Shown here: positions 32,566-41,920 of the stretch, piece by piece | Numbering within the stretch: position 1 is the stretch's first letter | How the letters are laid out: each line of letters starts with the position of its first letter | Assembly (NCBI GenBank): GCA_017441925.1 | Contig: JAFRUE010000003.1 | Coordinates: 124,001 to 188,000 of the forward strand | Source: Bacillota bacterium | GTDB lineage: Bacteria; Bacillota; Clostridia; Lachnospirales; Bianqueaceae | Direction of reading: 5' to 3' | DNA: 64,000 bases | The notes under the pieces: model-generated | The model's database searches: none | What the model saw: the letters and a program-made list of their open reading frames with translations, nothing else | What the model was told of the DNA's origin: nothing | Position numbers and translations under genes: made by a program

Positions 32566-33937
32566 AACACCCAGAGAAAACTCTTTCCGGGTGATGCTGC
32601 CGACGATCCTTGCGCTCGCGCTGCCCACAATGCTGGAGCAGCTGACGCAGACTGCTGTTCAGTATATCGACACAGCGATGGTCGGTACGCTCGGAACGCA
32701 GGCAACGGCTTCTGTCGGCGCGACCGCCTCTGTCAACTGGATGATCGGAAACACCATCTCTGCGATCGGTGTGGGCTTCCTGGCTTATATCTCGCAGTCG
32801 ATCGGCGCCGGCAGAGGGGAGGACGCCCGTAAGGCTTCCGGCCAGGCCGTCACGATCACCTTGCTTTCCGGTATTTTTTTCACGGCGCTCACCTGCGGTC
32901 TCAGCGGCATGGTTCCGGTCTGGATGCGGGTCGACCCCTCGATCCGCAAGATGGCTTCCCGGTATTTCCTGATCATTTACACCCCGATGCTGTTCCGCGC
33001 GGCGAGCATCATCTTCGGGACGCTTCTCCGCGCGGCCGGAGACACCCGGACGCCGATGAAAGTCGGCATTCTCGTCAACGTTATCAACGTTGTAATGAAC
33101 TATTTCCTGATCTACGGGCCGCATACAGTACAGATCGGCAGGTTTGCCCTGCATATCCCCGGCGCGGGCTGGGGGATCGACGGCGCTGCCATCGCGAGCG
33201 CGCTGGCCTTCGTCGTCGGCGGTACGGTCATGACGATCGCGTTGTGGCGTCATCCGCGGATCTCCCCGCGCAGACAGCGCAAGCGTCCGGATCTGAACAT
33301 TCTCCGGCCGTGTTTTCGCGTTGCGTTCCCCAATATGCTGCAGCGCTTCGCGACGACGTTCGGTTTTGTCGCTTTCGCGTCGATGATCAACTCTCTGGGA
33401 GAGACGTCCACGGCGGCGCACACGATCGCGAATACCGTCGAATCCGGTTTCTACATCCCGGGCTGGGGCATGCAGACGGCGGCAGCAACGCTTGCCGGCA
33501 ACGCTTACGGCGCTCACGACGAACGTAAGCTTAAAGATCTGTCCCGTACGATCATCCCGCTGGAAGTCTGCCTCATGGTCATCACCGGCGGACTGCTTTT
33601 CGCCTTCGCGCCGTCGCTGGTCCGTATTTTCACAAAAGACCCCGAAGTCATCCGGCTCGGCTCGACGGTTCTGCGTATGGTCGCGCTTTCAGAGCCTTTT
33701 TACGGGATCCCGATCGTGATCGAAGGTATGATGCAGGGCGTCGGCAAAACCGTTGCTCCGTTCATCTTTAATATTATCGGCATGTGGTGTGTCCGCATCG
33801 CCGGCACCTTTGTCTGCACGCAGCTCCTGGGCTACGGACTCGTCTCCGCCTGGGCCTGCATGATCGCTCACAACCTGCTTCTGTGCGTCCTCTTCAGTAT
33901 CCATTATCTGCGAGGCCGCTGGAAACCGCAGATGTGA
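32558..33937 (+). CDS. MATE-family efflux transporter (first copy)
   Basis: 459 residues with 12 predicted helices from the ATG at 32558, chosen for the AAGGAG nine bases upstream; this overlaps trmB by 8 bp. MATE features: LALALPTMLEQLTQTAVQYIDTAMVGTLGT in helix one and the internal repeat starting FRVAFPNMLQRFATTFGFVAFASMINSLG. Exports cationic compounds using an H+ or Na+ gradient; specificity unknown. Confidence 0.93.
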   Translation: MRKTPRENSFRVMLPTILALALPTMLEQLTQTAVQYIDTAMVGTLGTQATASVGATASVNWMIGNTISAIGVGFLAYISQSIGAGRGEDARKASGQAVTITLLSGIFFTALTCGLSGMVPVWMRVDPSIRKMASRYFLIIYTPMLFRAASIIFGTLLRAAGDTRTPMKVGILVNVINVVMNYFLIYGPHTVQIGRFALHIPGAGWGIDGAAIASALAFVVGGTVMTIALWRHPRISPRRQRKRPDLNILRPCFRVAFPNMLQRFATTFGFVAFASMINSLGETSTAAHTIANTVESGFYIPGWGMQTAAATLAGNAYGAHDERKLKDLSRTIIPLEVCLMVITGGLLFAFAPSLVRIFTKDPEVIRLGSTVLRMVALSEPFYGIPIVIEGMMQGVGKTVAPFIFNIIGMWCVRIAGTFVCTQLLGYGLVSAWACMIAHNLLLCVLFSIHYLRGRWKPQM

Positions 33938-33961
33938 CGTTTTATTTCCGGAGGAATCACT

Positions 33962-35338
33962 ATGAACCACAATGACGACAAAATGAAAATGATGGCCGAG
34001 CTCCCGGTCAGAAACGTGCTGGTGAAGATGAGTCTTCCTATGATGATCTCCTTCTTTATCCAGGCCCTCTACAACATCGTGGACTCGATGTTTGTCGCGA
34101 GAATCTCCGAGAATGCTCTGACGGCGGTGTCTCTGGCTTTCCCGATGCAGCAGATCATAACCGCGCTCGCGATCGGTTCCGCAACCGGCGTCAGTGCCGT
34201 CTGGTCACGCAAAATGGGTATGAACGACAAGGAAGGCGCTTCTGCCGTCATTCAGACCATGACCGGACTCTGCCTGATCTTCTCGGTATTCTTCCTGCTG
34301 CTCGGGTTCTTCGCCGCCGGGCCGCTCTACCGGTTCCAGACAAACGTCGAAGAGATCGCCATCTATGGTACGACGTATCTTTCCATCAACTGGATTTTTG
34401 CCTTCGGTTCGATCTTCAGTAAGTATTATGAACGTCTGCTCGTTTCGTCCGGCCGGGCAACGCTATCGATGCTCTCAATGGCGGCAGGCGCGGTCTTCAA
34501 CCTGATTTTTGACCCGCTGCTGATCTTCGGCATCGGCTTCTTTCCCGAACTGGGTATTGCCGGCGCGGCGATCGCGACCATCGGAGGACAGATTTTCTCC
34601 ATGATCATCGCCTTCCTGCTGAATCTGCGCTATAACCACCCTGTCCGGCGGGATCTGTTCCGGCTGGGATTTAAGATGAAAGCCGCTGCGGATATCTTTC
34701 GGGTCGGTCTGCCGTCCATCATCACCATGGGTCTGTCTTCCGTCGTCAGTTTCTTCATCAATCAGATCCTTCTGACCTATTCCACGACGGCGACCGCGGT
34801 CTACGGGATCTGGATCAAGCTGCAGAATTTCTGCTATATGCCGGTCTTCGGTCTGAATAACGGCGTTGTCCCTGTTCTTTCCTACAACTACGGTATCGGA
34901 CATAAGGACCGTGTAAAGGAAACCATCCGCCTTTCCGTCGGAGCAGGCGCTGTCCTCATGCTGTTCCTGATGGTGGTCCTGGAGCTGATCCCGAACGTAA
35001 TCCTGACGCTTTTCTCCGCGAGCGACTATATGCGCAGCGTCGGCATCATCTGCCTGCGGATCTGCATCCTTACCCTGCCGCTCGGCGCGGTCACCATGCT
35101 GCGGAGCACAGCGATGCAGGCACTCGATCACGCCCGGTATACGCTTTTCCTCAATCTGATGCGCCAGGCTGTACTCTTAGTCGGAAGCTTCGCGCTGATC
35201 TCGGCGATTTTCCACGATCAGGATCTGATCTGGTTCGCCGTACTGTTTACAGAGGCCGTCACGTTCATCGTCTGCTGCTTCCTGTACAGGAAATTCCAGC
35301 AGGATCTGGGGCTTACTTCGTATCAGAAAAAAGACTGA
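33962..35338 (+). CDS. MATE-family efflux transporter (second copy)
   Basis: 458 residues, 12 helices, starting with the usual hydrophilic 20 residues then LVKMSLPMMISFFIQALYNIVDSMFVARIS. It belongs to a different MATE branch from the gene before it (NorM/DinF versus MepA-like appearance), so the pair is probably not a recent duplication. 24 bp separate them; GGAGG precedes the start. A strong terminator follows. Confidence 0.94.
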   Translation: MNHNDDKMKMMAELPVRNVLVKMSLPMMISFFIQALYNIVDSMFVARISENALTAVSLAFPMQQIITALAIGSATGVSAVWSRKMGMNDKEGASAVIQTMTGLCLIFSVFFLLLGFFAAGPLYRFQTNVEEIAIYGTTYLSINWIFAFGSIFSKYYERLLVSSGRATLSMLSMAAGAVFNLIFDPLLIFGIGFFPELGIAGAAIATIGGQIFSMIIAFLLNLRYNHPVRRDLFRLGFKMKAAADIFRVGLPSIITMGLSSVVSFFINQILLTYSTTATAVYGIWIKLQNFCYMPVFGLNNGVVPVLSYNYGIGHKDRVKETIRLSVGAGAVLMLFLMVVLELIPNVILTLFSASDYMRSVGIICLRICILTLPLGAVTMLRSTAMQALDHARYTLFLNLMRQAVLLVGSFALISAIFHDQDLIWFAVLFTEAVTFIVCCFLYRKFQQDLGLTSYQKKD

Positions 35339-35374
35339 TCCGGTCCTGACGGGTCGCAACGCCCTTAATAAGCC

Positions 35375-35410
35375 AAAAAGCCCTCCTTATCCATGTAAGG
35401 AGGGCTTTTT
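35375..35410. terminator. Bidirectional terminator between MATE and MFS genes
   Basis: Perfect stem AAAAAGCCCTCCTTA with TAAGGAGGGCTTTTT around TCCATG, T-run on both strands, between convergent genes. Confidence 0.95.
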
Positions 35411-35453
35411 CTGTGACCCCGTCTCTTTTTATTATGCCAAAAACCGCTTCGGC

Positions 35454-36689
35454 TCAGGCTTTCTTTTTGTTAGAGGTAAAGATGAGCGCCAGCACGCCGC
35501 CGGCAATCGCCATAGCCATAGCCACATAGAAATTCGCGATGTAGCCCTGTACCGGGATCGTATCGGTCGCCGCGCTGCCGGAGAATCTCTCGATCACTGC
35601 GCCGGCAATGACCGGTCCCAGGAACATGCCGAGGCCGTAAATTGCCTGATAAATGCCCATCGCCGCGCCGCGCTTAGTATTCGGGACCGTTTCAACCGCG
35701 CTCGCCATCGTCAGCGGAACGATCAGTCCGACGCCCGCGCCGAGCAGTGCCTGCACGGCCAGCAGGGACACAAGCGATCTCGTGTACGGATACAGGAAAC
35801 AGGCTGCCGCGATAAAGACGAATCCACCGACGAGCACTGTTTTACGGCCGAATTTCGGTGCAAAGACCGTGCCGGAGAGCCTTGCCAGGATCGTATTCGG
35901 CAGGAGGTTCGCAACCGACAGATAACCCAGCTGCGCTGTCGTGAAACCGATCACGTCGCGTGCCCAGTTCTGCACAAATCCCTGGACCGTTGCCCAGACG
36001 ACAAGCTGATAGACGGTCGCAAGAACTGTCCCCGTAATCAGCTCGCGGTTCTTCGCGACTTCAAGGAAACCTTTCACCGTCATCGGCTCGCCTGTCGGCC
36101 TCTGTTCCTTGACCTGCGACATCACGATGAGTCCGGCAACTCCGCCAACAGTCGCGAGCAGGAAAGCCCAGAACTCGCCGAAATGCCCTGCGATCTGCGA
36201 TCCGAGCAGCATCGCAATAAGTTGGGAGCCTGTCTGCGGGAGAGCAAGACGGCTCATGGCTGCCGCTACCTGGTCTCCTTTATAACTGGAGGAATACAGG
36301 ACGGAGAAATTGACCCATGTCGCCGCCATCATTCCGGAGATCCCGCGGAAGATCAGCGCCGCGTATGCCAGCCCTTCCGGAACTTTCTCCCGGCCGGCAA
36401 GCAGCGCGACAACGGACAATCCGGCAGAGGCAACGATCGACAATACAAAACCGATCATAACGAACATCTTGCGCTTTTTCAGCGCGTCGGACGCGATACC
36501 GAGCGGGATACGCAGGATCATCTGCGTCAGGCCGTAACTGCCAACGATCGTGCCGGCGAAAACCTTGGTCGCGCCAAGCGTATTGACCGCGTACGTCGTC
36601 AGGAACGACGGATATGTATAGGTCGAAAACCAGAACAGAAAGACCGCGCTGAGCAGGAATAGTTCATTCCGTTTCTCTTCGTTTGCCAT
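35454..36689 (-). CDS. Major facilitator superfamily transporter
   Basis: 411 residues, 12 helices. The loop 2-3 motif is RIPLGIASDALKKRKMFVMIG, a variant of the MFS signature, with a further one near RLSGTVFAPKFGRKTVLVGG in the second half. It could be a drug or metabolite exporter; no ligand-specific motif is visible. GGAGG precedes the start. Monocistronic. Confidence 0.92.
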   Translation of the reverse strand: MANEEKRNELFLLSAVFLFWFSTYTYPSFLTTYAVNTLGATKVFAGTIVGSYGLTQMILRIPLGIASDALKKRKMFVMIGFVLSIVASAGLSVVALLAGREKVPEGLAYAALIFRGISGMMAATWVNFSVLYSSSYKGDQVAAAMSRLALPQTGSQLIAMLLGSQIAGHFGEFWAFLLATVGGVAGLIVMSQVKEQRPTGEPMTVKGFLEVAKNRELITGTVLATVYQLVVWATVQGFVQNWARDVIGFTTAQLGYLSVANLLPNTILARLSGTVFAPKFGRKTVLVGGFVFIAAACFLYPYTRSLVSLLAVQALLGAGVGLIVPLTMASAVETVPNTKRGAAMGIYQAIYGLGMFLGPVIAGAVIERFSGSAATDTIPVQGYIANFYVAMAMAIAGGVLALIFTSNKKKA

Positions 36690-36837
36690 ATAATTACCTC
36701 CGTAAGTGAAACTCTTTCATCGATTCACAAAAGATACTATACCACATTCCGAGCGGATCCGCACTCTGTTTTTTTTGCGCCGGAATCTGCCGATTTTGCC
36801 GGATCCGCTGTATCCGTCCCGCACGGCCGGCATAAAA

Positions 36838-36864
36838 ACAGCCGCGTCCTGATGACGCGGCTGT
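36838..36864 (-). terminator. Terminator of the DUF937 gene
   Basis: ACAGCCGCGTC/GACGCGGCTGT, eleven pairs, 5-base loop, followed on the minus strand by TTTTT. 16 bp after the stop. Confidence 0.92.
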
Positions 36865-36879
36865 CCGGATCATTCGTTA

Positions 36880-37731
36880 TCAGTGAAGCAGATTCATGAG
36901 CATGGACAGGAATCCTGAATTATCGTCCTGCTGCTGTTGCTGGACCTGCTGTTGCTGCTGGCCGGCAAGCGTGAAGTTCTGCTGCTGGACCTGCTGCCCG
37001 CCGCCGAAAAGCGAACCCAGTCCCTGTGACTGTGTCTGGGTCTGCTGTCCGCCGCCGAGAAGCGAGGAGAACAGATCGATCGAAGAAGATGCTCCGCCGC
37101 CACCAAGAAGCGTGCTGATCAGATTCATTCCGGAGGGCGCTGCCTGCTGCGTCGCCTGCGGAGCTATCTGCTGGAACACGTTCTGCTGCGGGGTCATCTG
37201 GTACGCGTTCTGCTGAGGCGCCATCTGGAAGACTGTCTGCTGGCTCTGCTGGGATGAACCCATGCCAAGCAGGCCGCCTAACAGGCTAAGGAGTCCGCCG
37301 CCGTTACCTGCCTGGGAAGCGGAACTGTTCTGCTGTCCCAGTAACGACAGGAGCAGGGGAGCCGCGAGTGCCAGGATCGTTCCGACCTTGGACTTGGAAA
37401 CACCTGTTGCTCTGGAGATCTCCTCCATCGCCTCATCCTGATCGGCTCCGAGCACGTGGTTTACGATCTTCTTGCCGTCCTGCAGATCCGATGATGCAAG
37501 AAAAGCACCGGGATCGGAAATATCCGCGGCTTCATGCTGCGTCAGAGCGCGGGCCAACGCCTCTGCTCCGCCCGCCTCGGCCGCGTTGCGGTTCATACCG
37601 CCGACAAGCGTCGGAAGACCGACAGCAAGTACTTTCGCGACATCATCCTGTTTGACCTTGGACCGTCTTGCGATCGCAGACAGCCCGCTGCCGGAATAGG
37701 CCGTTCCGACTGAACCTAAACTGAATCCCAT
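36880..37731 (-). CDS. DUF937-family protein with a glutamine-rich tail
   Basis: 283 residues. The first about 135 form a helical DUF937 (YidB-like) domain: ARRSKVKQDDVAKVLAVGLPTLVGGMNRNA and EISRATGVSKSKVGTILALAAPLLLSLLG. From residue 136 the chain becomes low-complexity: Gln runs, Gly runs and repeating SLLGGG / MGSSQQS modules. This resembles prion-like or phase-separating tails. It starts two bases after the stop of the membrane protein gene upstream, GGGGG ribosome site. No signal peptide; cytoplasmic. Function unknown. Confidence 0.85.
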   Translation of the reverse strand: MGFSLGSVGTAYSGSGLSAIARRSKVKQDDVAKVLAVGLPTLVGGMNRNAAEAGGAEALARALTQHEAADISDPGAFLASSDLQDGKKIVNHVLGADQDEAMEEISRATGVSKSKVGTILALAAPLLLSLLGQQNSSASQAGNGGGLLSLLGGLLGMGSSQQSQQTVFQMAPQQNAYQMTPQQNVFQQIAPQATQQAAPSGMNLISTLLGGGGASSSIDLFSSLLGGGQQTQTQSQGLGSLFGGGQQVQQQNFTLAGQQQQQVQQQQQDDNSGFLSMLMNLLH

Positions 37732-37732
37732 A

Positions 37733-38566
37733 TTAATCCCCCTCTTCGACTACGCCGCCTTCAATGTTCAGCTGATCCAGATCGAGTCCCATCTCCTGCG
37801 CGTAATGACCTGCGCAGTAGGAACAGATCGCCGTACGTCCGGCTTCGATGGCTTCCGTTACACTGCCCTTATACAGGGTGCTGGAAGACCGGATATACGG
37901 GCAGCCGCCCTCTTCGTCAGCGTTCAGATGATATTTATGACCGAACTGCGTCCAGTATACATCGTCAGAGATCTGCTGCTCTGCCTGCTGCTTCTCCTCC
38001 GCCGTGATCGGATCATAGTCGGCGGATGCTGCTCCTGTGATCAGAAGCGCAACGACCGCAACGATCGCGGTGATGGTCTTGGTCCTCTTGTCAAGCTTGT
38101 CGTTCTTAAGCAGCAGAATGATCAGCGGAATAAAGCAAATGCACGCCATGATCACGCCGAGCTCATTCCAGAGATAGAACAGGAACTTGCCGCGCTTCTC
38201 GCTCATCGGCTTGATGTGGTTCGCTTTCTTCCAGAGCTGCGCCGCGATGATGGCAAGGGCCATATCCAGCACGATCGCGATGATCAGAAAAGTCATGGCA
38301 TTAAACGGCGGGATGAAATACTCCATCAGCACCATAATTGCCAGCACTTCGCATGCGATGGCAAGCAGCCACAGAACGCACGCGCCGATACGCAGTCCTA
38401 CCGTGCTGCCGCCCGTCGGCTTGTTGGGCGTGATCACGGTCTGCTGCTTGTTTGCCGTTTTCTTTACGGTCTCCGCAGCCTGCTTGGCGGCCGGTGCGGC
38501 CTTCTCTGCCGGTTTGGCGGCCGGCGCGGATTTCTTCGTAGTATTACGGACGATTTTCTCTGCCAT
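37733..38566 (-). CDS. Membrane protein with an Ala/Lys tail and a Cys/His motif
   Basis: 277 residues. The N-terminus is Ala/Lys/Pro-rich (about 50 residues, repeated PAAK units), then four membrane helices (about 57-77, 88-112, 133-156, 166-184), then a soluble C-terminus. That end reads VYWTQFGHKYH, CPYIRSS, EAIEAGRTAICSYC, a spacing of His and Cys residues recalling the YHxxxxC...PCxxC element at the ends of many clostridial surface proteins. It forms an operon with the DUF937 gene. Function unknown. Confidence 0.78.
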   Translation of the reverse strand: MAEKIVRNTTKKSAPAAKPAEKAAPAAKQAAETVKKTANKQQTVITPNKPTGGSTVGLRIGACVLWLLAIACEVLAIMVLMEYFIPPFNAMTFLIIAIVLDMALAIIAAQLWKKANHIKPMSEKRGKFLFYLWNELGVIMACICFIPLIILLLKNDKLDKRTKTITAIVAVVALLITGAASADYDPITAEEKQQAEQQISDDVYWTQFGHKYHLNADEEGGCPYIRSSSTLYKGSVTEAIEAGRTAICSYCAGHYAQEMGLDLDQLNIEGGVVEEGD

Positions 38567-38611
38567 ATAGATCCCTCCAATATTATAAACGTACCGTATT
38601 ATGATATACCT

Positions 38612-38640
38612 ATTATCTATTCATTATGGTCTTTTGTCAA
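38612..38640 (-). promoter_or_regulatory. Promoter of the membrane protein/DUF937 operon
   Basis: Minus strand: -35 TTGACA (38635-38640), 17-bp spacer, -10 GATAAT (38612-38617). It begins immediately after the terminator of the VOC gene. Confidence 0.85.
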
Positions 38641-38649
38641 GTAAAAAAT

Positions 38650-38679
38650 ACACACCGGTCCGATGCGGCGCCGGTGTGT
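38650..38679 (-). terminator. Terminator of the VOC gene
   Basis: ACACACCGG/CCGGTGTGT arms, 12-base loop, then ATTTTTT on the minus strand. Confidence 0.88.
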
Positions 38680-38752
38680 GCGGATCGTCAGAGCTTCTCC
38701 GGATCTGAACGGGAGCTCCGACTGTCTGGTTCATCTGTTCTGTCCCCCCAAT

Positions 38753-39442
38753 TTACAGAACGATGCGGACTCTGACGCCCTCCGGTGAAAGCAGGACAAT
38801 GCCCTCTCCGTCATCGGGAACGACCTCCGCGCCTTCCGCAAGCCTGTTGAGCGTCTCTTCATCCTTGGCCTGCAGCACAAATTCCGGCTCGGCGTTCTCG
38901 CGGTATTTCAGCGTATCCGCGCCGAAAACCAGATCGTCCCCGCGCTGCTCCATGCCCATCCCGTCCCGGAAGATCCGGAAGATCGTATCCTTTGCGCCTT
39001 CCGGCATCGGAAGCTGGTTGTACAGATAATTTCTGATCCAGCCCTTGCCGGCAAAATCCTTGCGCAGATGTTCTTCGCGCTCGACCACTTCGATCCTGAG
39101 TCCTGACGGCTCCGTCATGAAGCACAGCCGGCCGACGCCGGAATAGGCCGTGCGCGGCGCGACGTCGACCCCGGCGCCTGCCGCGACGCACCGCTCGAAC
39201 GTCTCATCCAGCGACTTGTCGAGCAGCAGGAACGCAGTATGCTCCACGCCCTGATCGTTCTCCGACTCCGCCGGGATCAGCTCCACAATGCACTGTGCGA
39301 TCTCCGCATAGATGTAGCGGGCTTTACCGTCCACAGAAAACACATCCCGGACGACCTCTCCGCCGAGCCTGTCGATATAAAACGCCATCGACTTCTCCAG
39401 ATCCCATGTTTTGACTCCGATATGGCTTAATTCCTTAAGCAT
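38753..39442 (-). CDS. VOC (glyoxalase-fold) protein with a C-terminal extension
   Basis: 229 residues from the ATG at 39442 (GGGGGA upstream). One VOC module spans about residues 1-130: LKELSHIGVKTWDLEKSMAFYIDRLGGEVV, AECIVELIPAE-like centre, HTAFLLLD and GVGRLCFMTEPSGLRIEVVER with the metal-type Glu. The last 100 residues may be a degenerate second module. It could be an isomerase, dioxygenase or resistance-type protein; substrate unknown. Confidence 0.8.
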   Translation of the reverse strand: MLKELSHIGVKTWDLEKSMAFYIDRLGGEVVRDVFSVDGKARYIYAEIAQCIVELIPAESENDQGVEHTAFLLLDKSLDETFERCVAAGAGVDVAPRTAYSGVGRLCFMTEPSGLRIEVVEREEHLRKDFAGKGWIRNYLYNQLPMPEGAKDTIFRIFRDGMGMEQRGDDLVFGADTLKYRENAEPEFVLQAKDEETLNRLAEGAEVVPDDGEGIVLLSPEGVRVRIVL

Positions 39443-39456
39443 GTTACAGTCCCCCT

Positions 39457-41796
39457 TTATCCGAATATTGTATAAGTGAGAACTGCTGCCGCGTAGGCCA
39501 GCAGGCACTGAAATACGACCATGATGATCGCCCATTTATGTCCAAGCTCTCTGCGGACGGCGCCGACCGCCGCGACACAGGGCGTATACAGCAGGCAGAA
39601 AACGAGCAGCGCTCCGGCCGAAGCCGTGGACAGGACCTCTGTAAGTACTGAAGTGCTTCCGAAAAGGACCGACAGCGTGGATACGACGTTTTCTTTTGCC
39701 GTGAAACCGGTCACGAGCGCGGTCGAGATCCTCCAGTCCGCGAATCCCGCCGGACGGAATACCGGCGCGATCATCCCGGCGATCTTAGCCAGAATGCTCT
39801 GGGAAGCGTCCTCGACCAGCTGCAGATTCGTCCCGAAGCTCTGTAGGAACCAGATCACGATCGTCGCAAAGAAGATGATCGTAAACGCCCGCTGCAGGAA
39901 GTCGCGCGCCTTTTCCCAGAGCAGCCTGCCGACGCTCTTAAGGCTCGGCATGCGGTAATTGGGCAGCTCCATGACGAAAGGGACCGGCTCGCCGCGGAAG
40001 ACCGTGTTCTTCATCAGCAGCGCCGTCAGTATGCCGAAAACAATGCCCAGCACATACAGACCGATCATGATGAACCCGCCCTTACCCGGGAAGAAGACCG
40101 CCGTGAAGAAACCGTAGACCGGCAGCTTTGCGCTGCAGCTCATGAACGGCGTGAGCAGGATCGTCATCTTGCGGTCCCGTTCGGACGGCAGCGTCCGGCT
40201 CGCCATGATACCGGGGACAGTACAGCCGAATCCGATCAGCATTGGGACGATGCTGCGCCCCGACAGTCCGATATGCCGGAGCAGCTTGTCCATCACAAAA
40301 GCGACACGCGCCATATATCCCGTATCTTCCAGCATGGAAAGGAAGAAGAACAGCGTCACGATGATCGGCAGGAAGCTGATGACCGCGCCGACGCCGTTAA
40401 AGATTCCGTCAATGATGAGCGACCGGATGAACGGACTGCCGCCCGCTCTTTCCAGCGCTCCGCCCACGATCGTCTGCAGATATTCGATGCCTCCCGCGAA
40501 AAAATCCTGCAGGAAGGCGCCGATCAGATTGAACGTCAGGTAGAAGATCAGTCCCATGATCAGGATAAAGATCGGGATCGCCGTATATTTGCCGGTCAGG
40601 ACGCGGTCGATCCGCGCACTGCGGATCTGCTCCTTGCTCTCGTGCGGCTTCACGACGCAGTTCTCGCAGACTTTGCGGATAAAATCGAACCGCATATCCG
40701 CGATGGCCGCCGCCCGGTCAAGCCCGCGCTCCGTCTCCATCTGAAGGATCACGTGCTCGAGCATCTCTTTCTCGTTCTGGTCCAGATTCAGCTTCTCAAG
40801 TACAAGGGAATCTCCCTCGGCGATCTTGGCCGCGGCAAAACGCACCGGGATCCCGGCCTGCTCGGCGTGATCCCAGATCAGGTGCATGATCGCGTGCAGG
40901 CAGCGGTGCACCGCGCCGCCGTCCTCCTCCGGATCACAGAAATCCTGCCGGCCGGGCCTCTCCTGATAACGGGCGACATGCAGCGCATGGCTGATCAGCT
41001 CTTCAATACCCTCGCCCTTGGCCGCGGAGATCGGAACGACCGGGATGCCGAGCATCTCCTCCATAAGGTTAACGCGGATCGTCCCGCCGTTCTCACGGAC
41101 CTCGTCCATCATGTTCAGCGCAAGCACCATCGGCACGTTGAGCTCCATCAGCTGCATGCTCAGATACAGATTGCGCTCGATATTCGTCGCGTCGACGATA
41201 TTGATGATCCCGAGCGGATGCTCATCCAGGATGAAATTACGGGAGACGATCTCTTCGCTGCTGTACGGGGACATGGAATAAATGCCTGGCAGATCCGTCA
41301 CGGAAGTGTCTTTGTGGCCTCTGATCACGCCGCTCTTGCGGTCGACGGTCACGCCGGGGAAATTGCCGACGTGCTGATTCGAGCCGGTCAGCTGGTTAAA
41401 AAGCGTGGTCTTGCCGCTGTTCTGGTTGCCGGCAAGCGCAAACGTCAGTACCGTCCCTTCCGGAACAGGATTCTCGTCCGCTTTCACGTGATATTTGCCG
41501 CCTTCGCCAAGGCCGGGGTGTTCTTTATCCGGGTAGTGGGCTTTGTCCCGTCCGGATGTCTCTGTCGCGTCCCGGACGTTTTCTATATCGATGCGGGCCG
41601 CGTCTGCAAGCCGCAGCGTCAGAGCATAGCTCTGCACGCGGAGCTCCACAGGGTCCCCCATCGGCGCGTGTTTGACCATCGTCACGTCCTGGCCGGGCAG
41701 AAGGCCCATATCCAGGAAATGCTGCCGCAGCGCGCCGGATCCGCCGATGCGCGTGACAGTCGCGCTTTTCCCGATGGGCAGTTCATTCAGTGTCAT
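39457..41796 (-). CDS. feoB: FeoA-FeoB fusion ferrous iron transporter
   Basis: 779 residues. The FeoA domain is fused at the front (residues 1-73: LNELPIGKSATVTRIGGSGALRQHFLDMGLLPGQDV), then a charged linker, then FeoB: G1 GNQNSGKTT near residue 123, NFPGVTVDRK, DLPGIYSMSPY, NMMD, and the gate motifs FGCTVPGIMASRTL and SCSAKLPVYG. It differs from feoB at 24382 in having the fusion and SCSAKLP instead of CGAKMP in the second gate. A TTAGGTTAG half-site follows its -10, so iron control is likely here too. Confidence 0.95.
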   Translation of the reverse strand: MTLNELPIGKSATVTRIGGSGALRQHFLDMGLLPGQDVTMVKHAPMGDPVELRVQSYALTLRLADAARIDIENVRDATETSGRDKAHYPDKEHPGLGEGGKYHVKADENPVPEGTVLTFALAGNQNSGKTTLFNQLTGSNQHVGNFPGVTVDRKSGVIRGHKDTSVTDLPGIYSMSPYSSEEIVSRNFILDEHPLGIINIVDATNIERNLYLSMQLMELNVPMVLALNMMDEVRENGGTIRVNLMEEMLGIPVVPISAAKGEGIEELISHALHVARYQERPGRQDFCDPEEDGGAVHRCLHAIMHLIWDHAEQAGIPVRFAAAKIAEGDSLVLEKLNLDQNEKEMLEHVILQMETERGLDRAAAIADMRFDFIRKVCENCVVKPHESKEQIRSARIDRVLTGKYTAIPIFILIMGLIFYLTFNLIGAFLQDFFAGGIEYLQTIVGGALERAGGSPFIRSLIIDGIFNGVGAVISFLPIIVTLFFFLSMLEDTGYMARVAFVMDKLLRHIGLSGRSIVPMLIGFGCTVPGIMASRTLPSERDRKMTILLTPFMSCSAKLPVYGFFTAVFFPGKGGFIMIGLYVLGIVFGILTALLMKNTVFRGEPVPFVMELPNYRMPSLKSVGRLLWEKARDFLQRAFTIIFFATIVIWFLQSFGTNLQLVEDASQSILAKIAGMIAPVFRPAGFADWRISTALVTGFTAKENVVSTLSVLFGSTSVLTEVLSTASAGALLVFCLLYTPCVAAVGAVRRELGHKWAIIMVVFQCLLAYAAAVLTYTIFG

Positions 41797-41831
41797 GATG
41801 TATCCTCCTCTTGGCTGTTTTATCGCAGCTC

Positions 41832-41840
41832 TTAGGTTAG
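41832..41840. promoter_or_regulatory. DtxR-type half-site near the feoA-feoB fusion start
   Basis: TTAGGTTAG exactly matches the DtxR/IdeR half-site consensus and covers the predicted leftward transcription start. No good second arm is seen. Confidence 0.45.
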
Positions 41841-41844
41841 AAGT

Positions 41845-41896
41845 ATCTTATAACAAAAAGAATCCGATTGCAACCCTTTGCGGAATATGATATGAT
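41845..41896. promoter_or_regulatory. Divergent promoters sharing one palindromic -35 box
   Basis: The palindrome TTGCAA at 41868-41873 serves as -35 in both directions. Leftward: 17-bp spacer, -10 TAAGAT (41845-41850) for the feoA-feoB fusion. Rightward: 17-bp spacer, -10 TATGAT (41891-41896) for the GDPD gene. Only one polymerase can occupy it at a time. Confidence 0.7.
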
Positions 41897-41920
41897 ATTT
41901 ACAGAAAGGAGTGTTTACAA

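Noticed and set aside
40273..41835. A 520-codon plus-strand frame opposite the FeoA-FeoB fusion
   Set aside because: Antisense shadow of the fusion gene; no supporting ribosome site or domain.
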